Shown piece after piece: positions 8,401 through 13,352 of a stretch of 13,603 nucleotides of DNA (position 1 is the stretch's first letter; each line of letters opens with the position of its first letter). Source of the stretch: CAZOBJ01 sp964577825 (lineage in GTDB: Bacteria; Planctomycetota; SZUA-567; JAFGNG01); contig CAZOBJ010000087.1 in the NCBI GenBank assembly GCA_964577825.1, positions 1 through 13,603 on the forward strand. The letters run 5' to 3'. The notes under the pieces are model-generated. The model saw only the letters and a program-made list of their open reading frames with translations. It did not search any database and was not told the origin of the DNA. A program made the translations under genes and the position numbers.

Positions 8401-10082
8401 TGCGCCATGCCAGAGAGTGGAAGGAGACCGGCCTTCCCCTGCGCGACTTCCTGCGCCTGGCCGGCTGGGACCCGACCCTGTACCGCGATGAAGAAGGCCT
8501 GTGGTGCACGCACTGGCTGCATGGTGCGTCCACGCGTTACTATCGTGCCCGCAGGCAGACGGGCTACGCGCCGGCCTGGGACATGATGAGCGACCCCGAC
8601 TACTTCGCTCTCTATGCCCGCGAGGACCAGCGGTCGCAGATGGTCATGCACCATTGGCAGGAGATGGAGCGGGCGACCTTCGCCATGCCGGAACGCGAGG
8701 GCTGGGCGTATCCCTACCAGTCCACGCTCCAGGCCCACGCGGCCGGGCCGTATGCCCGTGAGCCGTTCACGTGCGGATTGATCGGCGGCGACCCGCAGTT
8801 CGTGATGTGGGCGTTCAGCCACGTGGTACGCATGGTCGGCCATGAGCAGCCCATGCGCGAGTACACTCGGGTGCTGCGCGCCTTGCCCGCGCATAAGCTC
8901 GCGCCCGTGGCCGACACCGGGTTCGACACGAACCTCGCCTTGCGCGCGTGGCAGGACGGGGCGACCACGTACCTGTTGGTAGCCAACCCGGGCTACTGGA
9001 CGGTGGAAGGGTCGATCTCACTCACAGGCGTGGAAGCGCTTGCCGACCTCGTGACGAGCGACCCCGCGCCCACGCAGGAGGAGGGTGCGCGCACCGTACT
9101 CCCGGTGCGCCTAGCCCCCTTCGGCGTAGCAGCCTACCGGGTAACCGGCGCGGATGCACAGATCGCGCAGTGGCAGGCCTCGCCAGCTGACGAGGAGGAG
9201 CTCGCCTACTTGCAGGGACTGAGCAGCCGAGTGACCCGCCTGATGGCCATGGAAGAGGTTCGCACGACCCTGCCGGCGCAGGACCGCGCGTATATGGACC
9301 GCATGCTCGAAGAGATCCGGACCGCCCTGGCCGACGGCCAGCATGCCCGCGCCTGGTACGCGATCCACACCCCGCGGTTCTGGACTCTGTGGCACGACTT
9401 CCTGGAGAAGGCCGCGCGCGAGATGAGCTTCCTGCCCGAGGAACTCAACACCTCCCGGAGGGAGGCGACGGGAGAGGCGCCGGTCATCCGCGCGCGGCCC
9501 GCGCCGGAGGCTGTCACGGTCGACGGCCGCCTGGACGAGGCGGCCTGGGACCAGGGCGCCCTCCGCACCGGGTTCGTAGATCAAGAGGGCATGCCGGCCG
9601 TCACAGAGACCGGCGTGCAGGTGACCTACGACGACGAGCACCTGTACGTCGGCTTCGCCTGCGCGGACAAAAACGTGCAGGAGCTCAAGGCCACGGCAGC
9701 GCGCGAGGACCAACTCTGGTCCTCGCAAGACGACGTCGCAGTGATCCTTGTGCAGCCGGACGCGACGCGGCCCGAGTACTATCAGCTCGCGTTCAACGCG
9801 CAAGGGGTCCGGTTCGACCAGCGCAACGTGGCCGGCGACCACGACACGGTGTGGGCCCTGGACTGGCACACCGCCGTGCAGCCCGATGCGGGCCGGGCCC
9901 TGTGGACCGCGGAGGCGGCGATTCCCTTCCACGGCCTGGGCCTGGGCGGTCCAGGAGAGACCCAGTGGCGCGCGAACTTCCACCGCGTGTTCCGCAACGG
10001 AAAGGTGGGGCCGTTCTCCTGGTCGCCCGGTGGCCAGAGCTGGCACGACACCGGCGCGTTCGGTCGGCTCGTGTTCGAGTAG
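5493..10082 (+). CDS. large secreted multidomain glycan-active protein: rhamnosidase-N-like domain, TIM-barrel-like core, CBM9-like C terminus
   Basis: A 1529-residue exported protein. The frame is open from a GTG at 5445, but ATG at 5493 is preferred: AGAGGGG lies 8 bases upstream and the product opens with a clean signal peptide (MVR, hydrophobic stretch, PAWA with cleavage near residue 21). Visible layout: beta-sandwich about 45-205; a galactose-binding-like region about 205-375 with VHVNGQ, DLADYLRPGEN and WDEAGFDDTDWQQV, as in N-terminal domains of GH78/GH2 enzymes; further beta domains to about 650; an alpha/beta region about 680-1110 (FSGINYTAF, EVRPDLDIFASLY) resembling the barrel of GHL10-type putative glycosidases; a beta domain about 1130-1220; a helical linker; and a CBM9-like/DOMON domain about 1329-1529 (VDGRLDEAAWDQG, VTYDDEHLYVGF). 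It probably binds and perhaps cleaves polysaccharide outside the cell. Catalytic acids cannot be assigned by eye, so enzymatic activity is inference. Confidence 0.88.
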   Translation: MVRIELVGLLVLGLLAVPAWAGEGAHDPGARTQGELYTAKALELPPMEETYPISPAEAVAKFTVFQGVEDVERQGATLRFRVTADRATLGWGNFDGEEPFTERTHLWPMFFQVRFACRQLQDTETTLTLRFRNDGQVQRTPGPVQHELTGIEWNDLAFQRSVWTPNQATSPDAFGLTIRGAQGRTFELRDLAFVRPKRQGYFRKEVSLPDKEVWRAPATIGNMSLVHVNGQPLPDPSPVFPRPVDVGAMRYRTKKMDLADYLRPGENCVGVWGWRVGAHPPHLYLQCRVIFVDGTSMRLDTDATWRWSRTAADGWDEAGFDDTDWQQVRDEDEEVQEGDAVAKSHWYFHFKGDTDRPADESRMRLDNPRDQRLFFLDTRPVVARVRVPAGLAKRDPAVSWELLRYEYPDTLTSVTDAGARGDGVQHEYQEAGDDLVYLLDLGRLPRGIYTAQTRLVLDGDTVETRIREPLVVYGRLPMNSAPATSYESGMDLVEERVIDYTEPDTYEWMEVDASTVPPRHSDYEDAERAPVTEARIVERNGLTYRETRAHSGAQFSVKLTFDHPGDWYLMKLEYPDDRERWMGVSCTSRWRGKTSYARLGPAVITGFKFPVSGRMRELKWLYRPDPGPHAVNVISSQRDNTAAAARLRVYHIENGLPEMEGYQSGARRIGILTENDNPVNGFGNVFGVMREDKSAVDSRTSASLNQDPVIPACRELSWNLGTSEAYAQYLRWTGENASVMGVWQYSDGNRAYAPDWGMDMSRLSTDLRDTAARVLSANSVAPIPSIEFCYQFELMRRKGMYNDGQVALGADTGMLVDGRGRQIKSSLGQLNFMHPDVAEVLHAIAADVARKWQDVPDFSGINYTAFLTPNFSIPTLSGYSSRGSLTYLASSYDDVSIRRFQGDTGVSVPGAAEDPGRFRKRYEFLTAPDMREQWVSWRCEKMRAFFRDARRRVREVRPDLDIFASLYVDVRHAREWKETGLPLRDFLRLAGWDPTLYRDEEGLWCTHWLHGASTRYYRARRQTGYAPAWDMMSDPDYFALYAREDQRSQMVMHHWQEMERATFAMPEREGWAYPYQSTLQAHAAGPYAREPFTCGLIGGDPQFVMWAFSHVVRMVGHEQPMREYTRVLRALPAHKLAPVADTGFDTNLALRAWQDGATTYLLVANPGYWTVEGSISLTGVEALADLVTSDPAPTQEEGARTVLPVRLAPFGVAAYRVTGADAQIAQWQASPADEEELAYLQGLSSRVTRLMAMEEVRTTLPAQDRAYMDRMLEEIRTALADGQHARAWYAIHTPRFWTLWHDFLEKAAREMSFLPEELNTSRREATGEAPVIRARPAPEAVTVDGRLDEAAWDQGALRTGFVDQEGMPAVTETGVQVTYDDEHLYVGFACADKNVQELKATAAREDQLWSSQDDVAVILVQPDATRPEYYQLAFNAQGVRFDQRNVAGDHDTVWALDWHTAVQPDAGRALWTAEAAIPFHGLGLGGPGETQWRANFHRVFRNGKVGPFSWSPGGQSWHDTGAFGRLVFE

Positions 10083-10160
10083 GCCCGCTGCTCATCCAAT
10101 CCCCGCCCCGTCATCCGAGCATGTCGGCGGCCTCGCACCCGCTCGCCGTCGAAGTCACGG
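10083..10160. other. 3' flank of the large secreted gene, no terminator seen
   Basis: GC-rich sequence without an obvious hairpin plus T-run. It begins the 424-base gene-poor stretch (10083-10506) that holds only remnants: a degraded coding tail, a tRNA-like fragment and the lost 3' end of the integrase. Confidence 0.4.
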
Positions 10161-10268
10161 TCACGCGTCGCCCTGCTCCACGGTGGCCACGATGGCGAGC
10201 ACGGCACGGCGCAGAGGCTCCGGCAGATCGGGCCAGGCGTCGGTCACGGCTGCGAGGTCGGAATGCAT
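10161..10268 (-). pseudogene. degraded C-terminal coding remnant (DLAAVTDAWPDLPEPLRRAVLAI)
   Basis: A 35-codon minus-strand frame with a strikingly protein-like sequence: an acidic DLAAVTDAWPDLPEPLR segment followed by an amphipathic helix RRAVLAIVATVEQ and a stop. Similar short 'D-L-x-x-V-x-x-A-W-P-x-L-P-x-x-(I/L)' tails occur at the ends of predicted proteins beside integrases in Planctomycetota; this is recalled, not searched. It lies downstream of the broken integrase on the same strand, in a frame that also passes antisense through the tRNA-like segment, so the join is artificial. Probably a relic rather than an expressed gene. Confidence 0.35.
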
Positions 10269-10366
10269 GGACCAGCTGCCCCGAGGATCCTGGCCTTGTG
10301 TGGGGTCCTGTCCTTTCTGAAGACCTCCGCAGAGGCTGTCTCGACGCGATTTGGAGAAACTGTACG

Positions 10367-10412
10367 GCTGACTCTGGATCGGGCGGTGCAGGTTCGAATC
10401 CTGGGGGCAAAG
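10367..10412 (+). other. tRNA-like 3' fragment (anticodon-arm and T-arm-like hairpins)
   Basis: GCAGG-TTCGAAT-CCTGG (10388-10404) has the invariant T-loop TTCGAAT and four of five stem pairs. Just 5' of it, GCTGA-CTCTGGA-TCGGG (10367-10383) resembles an anticodon arm with CTG (Gln) in the loop and four of five pairs counting one G-T wobble. I cannot form a matching D-arm or acceptor stem from the upstream bases, so this is not an intact tRNA. It may be a tRNA 3'-end remnant left by site-specific integration, or a coincidental hairpin pair. Confidence 0.28.
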
Positions 10413-10506
10413 AACCTTCACCCGCCCCGACTGGTGCGTCAACGGCACTCTCGCGGCGTTTTCTTGGCGCTCTCGACTTGCGGTGGCGAACGCGTTCGGC
10501 TCGCCG

Positions 10507-10713
10507 TCATGGTCGACCTTCACCGATTCCGGCCAAAAACATGTCGAGCGCCTGCTCAAAGGTGTACCCGCCGTGCTCCTGGGCGAAGAGCAGGAACTCG
10601 CGCACCCAGCGCACGAGATAGGGCTGGTGTTTCGTAAGCGCCAAGTCCTTTTCGTGTAAGAACGTGGCGTATCCATCTAGGACAGCCTGAAGGTGTCCGC
10701 AGCCCATGGGCAT
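10507..10713 (-). pseudogene. truncated integron-integrase-like tyrosine recombinase (N-terminal segment only)
   Basis: The 68 visible residues (LDGYATFLHEKDLAL, PYLVRWVREFLLFAQEHGG, YTFEQALDMFLAGIGE) match the N-terminal helical DNA-binding region I recall from long integron integrases of Planctomycetota and related phyla. Such enzymes normally continue for several hundred residues to a catalytic domain with R...HxxR...Y. Here the frame ends after GIGEGRP and nothing downstream on this strand resembles the catalytic domain, so the gene is dead. ATG at 10713 is preferred because AGAGGT lies 7 bases upstream and a good promoter ends about 50 bases further up; the frame is open to 10782 but that would run through the promoter. 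Orientation, divergent from the two cassette genes, is exactly that of an integron platform. Confidence 0.55.
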
Positions 10714-10740
10714 AAATGGACCTCTGTGATATACGCCGCC

Positions 10741-10755
10741 TCCGATAACATCGGA
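10741..10755. promoter_or_regulatory. 15-base palindrome at the integrase transcription start, candidate operator
   Basis: TCCGAT-AAC-ATCGGA is a perfect 6-base inverted repeat with a 3-base centre. It lies just downstream of the -10 box of the candidate integrase promoter and upstream of the integrase ribosome binding site, a classic repressor position. In studied integrons the integrase promoter is often repressed by LexA, but this does not match the CTGT-N8-ACAG LexA box, so the binding protein is unknown. Confidence 0.4.
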
Positions 10756-10766
10756 TTTCCCGCGTA

Positions 10767-10795
10767 ATGGTAGCCTGCGCACGGCGTTTCGTCAA
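10767..10795 (-). promoter_or_regulatory. candidate integrase promoter (PintI)
   Basis: Minus strand: TTGACG (10790-10795), exactly 17 bases, then TACCAT (10767-10772); 5 of 6 and 4 of 6 matches to sigma-70 consensus. It would give a leader of roughly 45 bases to the integrase ATG at 10713 and diverges from the cassette promoter. Confidence 0.5.
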
Positions 10796-10813
10796 CTTGG
10801 CGCCGGAAACCGT

Positions 10814-10842
10814 TTGACGCCGCGTCCTTGCAGGCGTACGAT
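10814..10842 (+). promoter_or_regulatory. candidate cassette promoter (Pc)
   Basis: TTGACG (10814-10819), 17-base spacer, TACGAT (10837-10842); 5 of 6 and 4 of 6 matches to consensus. It lies between the integrase remnant and the attI-like box and points into the cassettes, the position and direction of Pc in known integrons. Confidence 0.5.
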
Positions 10843-10873
10843 TCCGTGTCAGGGCGAGCCCCGCGCGGCAAAC

Positions 10874-10880
10874 GTTAGGC
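10874..10880 (+). other. attI-like recombination box (GTTAGGC)
   Basis: AAACGTTAGGC matches the GTTRRRY simple-site consensus at which integron integrases cut between G and TT. It is placed between the cassette promoter and the first cassette gene, as expected for attI. No paired attC stem is found upstream of it, which favours attI over attC. Confidence 0.5.
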
Positions 10881-10906
10881 ACCGTACAATAAAGAGTTAT
10901 CTCAAT

Positions 10907-11167
10907 ATGGAGTATGACTTGCTAGAGGGAATCGCTTCTCTGCTTGTGGGTGTGCTGTTGGCCTTTCTGAGCATGTCCTGTATTCCCCGCACAGAGACGA
11001 AGACGAGCCGAATCGGCGACCTTGAAGTGCAGCATATCCAACTCGAGAAATCAACCGTCATGGAAGTTAGATATTTCAGAAAGGGCGAGCGTATTTCAAA
11101 CGAACTCGGCGAGGAGTTGGTCGAGAAGTACAGGAAGCAAGGTCTGAAGTTTCAGACATGGAGATAA
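10907..11167 (+). CDS. small membrane-anchored or exported protein of unknown function (first cassette)
   Basis: 86 residues. MEYDLLEGIAS is followed by a hydrophobic helix (LLVGVLLAFL, about residues 12-21) and a Cys at 25 in LSMSC, which resembles a lipobox only loosely because the -3 residue is Ser. The remainder is charged and soluble: TKTSRIGDLEVQHI, then VRYFRKGERI and GEELVEKYRKQG. I recognise no family. There is no Shine-Dalgarno sequence, and the ATG lies 27 bases after the attI-like box, which is common for first cassette genes. Its TAA stop lies inside the R'' box of the following attC-like site, also typical of compact cassettes. Base composition is lower in GC than the flanking chromosome. 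An alternative is a chance frame, but the fit to cassette boundaries argues against that. Confidence 0.62.
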   Translation: MEYDLLEGIASLLVGVLLAFLSMSCIPRTETKTSRIGDLEVQHIQLEKSTVMEVRYFRKGERISNELGEELVEKYRKQGLKFQTWR

Positions 11168-11223
11168 CAAGCGGTTCCACAAGGATGCCGCTTGCGCGGC
11201 ACCTGTGAACCGCGACGTCGTGC
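11162..11223 (+). repeat. attC-like integron recombination site
   Basis: A 62-base imperfect palindrome. The inner arms GCGGTTC (11171-11177) and GAACCGC (11207-11213) pair perfectly, then ACA with TGT, GG with CC and TGCCGC with GCGGCA around a 4-base TTGC loop. Three unpaired bases (C11178, A11182, A11185) all lie on the 5' arm. In the folded bottom strand these become extrahelical G, T and T, the feature that integron integrases read in real attC sites. The outer boxes are AGATAAC (R'', ending in AAC) and GTCGTGC (R', consensus GTTRRRY), both degenerate and poorly complementary, so the site may be decayed or weak. Confidence 0.6.
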
Positions 11224-11235
11224 GAGGAAGAACCA

Positions 11236-12564
11236 ATGAGACTCTCAAGGTTTAGAGCCCTCTGTAAGCTTATGTTACCGGCGGTCGCACTGTTTGTGCT
11301 GGGCGCGAGCACTCCCGAGAAGAGTGACCCCGCAATCCCTGATATCAGCGAGCGAGTCAACGCATTCACCACCGACCTGCTGAAGCATCACGCGAGGGTC
11401 AAGGACCTCCCGGCAAATACTGTACTCTCCCCTCAAAGCGTCTTCCATGGCTTGGCCTTGGGCTACATCGCCAGCGGCGGAGATACGCGAAAGGAACTGG
11501 CCAGAGTATTCCATTTCCCAGAGAAGAACGAGGAATTGCTCAAGGATCTTGCGGACCTACGACAGCAGTTGCACAAGGCCGATAAGCACAAGCGGATTGA
11601 TATCACCATGGCCAATTCCGCTTGGCTCGACGAGACGTACGCTGATTTCAGGAAGCAATACGTGAAACAGGTCCAGGACGCCCTTGAAGCTTCACTTCAT
11701 CTCGTGAAGTTTGAACAGAAGCAGCGCGTGAGTGACGACATCAACAAGTGGGTTTCAGAGAAACTTCGCGGCAAGATACAGAAGAGCGTTTCCCCCAGCG
11801 CTTTCGACTCTGGAAGCCAGCCTGGCATCATTGATGAACCAGCTCTCGTCATAGTAAATGCCGTCTACTTCAAAGCGGATTGGGGAAGTCGGTTCGATAA
11901 GGCCTCTACTCACAAACGGACCTTCCATGCCGATGAAGCGACCACGGTGGAAACACCGATGATGCACCAACGATCACTGCTGCCCTACTCGGAGAATGAG
12001 GATTTCAAGTTCCTTGAGCTTCCCTATGTAGATAATCACTATTCAATGTATGTGATCTTGCCAAAGACCGTCATCGCCATCCCGAAATTGATGGAGAACG
12101 TGACAGCGGACCAGATCGTTGAGCTGCGGCGACGGGCCCTTGGTCACGAAGTAGATGTGCTGCTCCCCAAGTTCGACATGAAGAGCCATCTCGGGGTGAG
12201 GGAAGCCCTCTCCGCAATGGGAGTGAAGTCTGCTTTCAGCAATCAGAAAGCAGACTTTGACAAGATGATAATCAAGAAGATCGAGGCATTTCGAATATAC
12301 ATCACGGAAATCTATCACGATGCGTGGATAGACGTACACGAAGAAGGAACCGAGGCGGCAGCAGCAACATCAACGGTACAATTTTCGTTCGGCTGCAGCG
12401 CGCCGCATCGACCGATGCCAGCCCAATTCCATGCTGACCACCCATTCTTGTTCATGATTGTGCACAACGAGAGTCGGAGTATCCTGTTCGCAGGATGGAT
12501 ATCGAACCCGAAAGACATCGCAGAACAAAGCGCTGAAGGCGACGTGGTAAATCGCGCGCCTTAG
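11236..12564 (+). CDS. secreted serpin (inhibitory-type serine protease inhibitor)
   Basis: 442 residues with an N-terminal signal peptide (MRLSRFR, hydrophobic stretch to about residue 22, GAS as likely cleavage region). The body follows the serpin fold: NTVLSPQSVFHGLALGYIASGG (helix B region), VIVNAVYFKADWGSRFDKAST (strand 3A and following), LELPYVDNHYSMYVILPK, and VDVLLPKFDMKS. The reactive-loop hinge EEGTEAAAATSTV has the small residues needed for loop insertion, so it is predicted to be inhibitory, trapping a protease covalently. Counting 17 residues from the first hinge Glu puts P1 at a Phe (SF-G), suggesting chymotrypsin-like targets, but the stretch to HADHPFLF is longer than in antitrypsin, so P1 is uncertain. 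GAGGAAG lies 5 bases upstream of the ATG. Visibly lower GC than the flanking genes and placed after an attC-like site, it looks laterally acquired. Confidence 0.95.
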   Translation: MRLSRFRALCKLMLPAVALFVLGASTPEKSDPAIPDISERVNAFTTDLLKHHARVKDLPANTVLSPQSVFHGLALGYIASGGDTRKELARVFHFPEKNEELLKDLADLRQQLHKADKHKRIDITMANSAWLDETYADFRKQYVKQVQDALEASLHLVKFEQKQRVSDDINKWVSEKLRGKIQKSVSPSAFDSGSQPGIIDEPALVIVNAVYFKADWGSRFDKASTHKRTFHADEATTVETPMMHQRSLLPYSENEDFKFLELPYVDNHYSMYVILPKTVIAIPKLMENVTADQIVELRRRALGHEVDVLLPKFDMKSHLGVREALSAMGVKSAFSNQKADFDKMIIKKIEAFRIYITEIYHDAWIDVHEEGTEAAAATSTVQFSFGCSAPHRPMPAQFHADHPFLFMIVHNESRSILFAGWISNPKDIAEQSAEGDVVNRAP

Positions 12565-12791
12565 CTCAACCGTTGCGACTGACGGCCAGGTCACCCCGAG
12601 CACACGAGGAGCAGTTCTAGGCGTGTCGTCTTGCCCCGACCAGTTCCCTACAGCTCAGTTCCGATGTTATCCACAGATCTCCGTAACATCCGAGTTGTGG
12701 GGATATGGTAGCCGGTGCTCTGCTTTCGTCGCGATCAGGCCGAGAAGCCAAAATCAATCCGACCGAATGTGCCGTCCGTTCAAGTTAACGG
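12565..12791. other. 3' flank of the serpin: no clear attC; holds a DnaA-box-like motif
   Basis: GCTCAAC at 12564-12570 fits the RYYYAAC half-box but I find no complementary L'/R' partner downstream, so a closing attC is missing or too decayed to see. At 12667-12675 TTATCCACA equals the E. coli consensus DnaA box, and GATGTTA/TAACATC (12663-12669, 12684-12690) form an inverted repeat around it. One box is not an origin. No gene is supported here. Confidence 0.35.
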
Positions 12792-12823
12792 AACCGCCCG
12801 GTCAGACAACTGACCGGGCGGTT
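12792..12823 (+). terminator. strong hairpin terminator
   Basis: A perfect 14-base stem (AACCGCCCGGTCAG / CTGACCGGGCGGTT) with a 4-base ACAA loop. The stem's own A and T ends supply short A- and T-runs on both sides, so it could work in either direction, although the T-tract is short. It lies 228 bases after the serpin stop with no gene between, so it probably ends the cassette transcript. Confidence 0.65.
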
Positions 12824-13165
12824 TCATATCCCCCTCGTGTCAAAGGGTTACGGCGTTCCCGCCTCACTCCGGCGGGGTCCGTCTCGCCGGCGAGAGGCCA
12901 GGGACCGAACGCAACCCATATGACTTGGCCCGTTGGCCGAGAATCTCGCCCCGAACTCTCGGACGGTCTCGGTGAACAGACGGAGCCGGATTAACAGAAT
13001 CGTTCTCTTCGGAATCTGCCGCCATTTCGGACCTGGCTTCGCATGAAGCTACGCAAGGCAGGCTTGCGCCGGGTAATTGATTACTACCCGACCATTTTGA
13101 CTTAGCCGGACATCGAGCCGGTCGCAAGCGAAGGCCGTTGTGGGCGCTTCCGCAAGGAGCCCGCA
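12824..13165. other. gene-free stretch between the cassette terminator and the small right-hand gene
   Basis: No recognisable coding region. It contains a 14-base palindrome (TCTCGCCGGCGAGA, 12882-12895) and a CCCGCC/GGCGGG inverted repeat just before it. From about 13080 the sequence resembles, from memory, non-coding leader DNA seen upstream of recombinase-module genes in Planctomycetota. Minus-strand open frames here look like chance. Confidence 0.35.
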
Positions 13166-13336
13166 ATGACCGACATGCTGGACGACTCGGCCGCGGTGAC
13201 CCCATCCCAGCGCCGCCGCGAGATTCCGCCCATCCTCGCCCGAGGCGCGCTTCGCCTTCGGCAACGCCGCGAACACACGCGCGATTCGCCGCCATCTCGC
13301 CCCGCCGAAGACTCTCGGAAGAAGGCTATGCCCTAG
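13166..13336 (+). CDS. 56-residue arginine-rich small protein, possibly from a recombinase module
   Basis: ATG is preceded by AAGGAG with 6 bases' spacing, a good ribosome binding site that argues for a real gene. The product starts MTDMLDDSAAVTPSQRRREI and continues PPILARGALRLRQRREHTRD, ending in a disordered, Pro/Ser/Arg-rich tail. The pattern 'PxQRRREIxxILARGxLRLRxRR' resembles small proteins I recall next to serine-recombinase/DUF2924 modules in Planctomycetota; their function is unknown. No recombinase is in the window, so this may be an orphaned piece of such an element. It ends 16 bases from the convergent TolC-family gene. The assignment to a module is recalled resemblance, not a search result. 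Confidence 0.5.
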   Translation: MTDMLDDSAAVTPSQRRREIPPILARGALRLRQRREHTRDSPPSRPAEDSRKKAMP

Positions 13337-13352
13337 AAGTACCCGTGGCTCC

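Noticed and set aside
5517..8894. Long minus-strand open frames (642 and 433 codons) opposite the large secreted protein
   Set aside because: Arg/His/Val-rich antisense products without motifs; the plus strand has signal peptide and domain signatures throughout.
10360..10412. tmRNA start or intact tRNA-Gln gene
   Set aside because: The GGCTGACTCTGGAT similarity to a tmRNA 5' end is short and is not followed by a tag or matching 3' end; no acceptor or D-arm pairing for an intact tRNA.
12864..13295. 143-codon minus-strand frame left of the TolC-family gene
   Set aside because: Overlaps the small plus-strand gene that has a good ribosome binding site; no domain, composition typical of an antisense frame.
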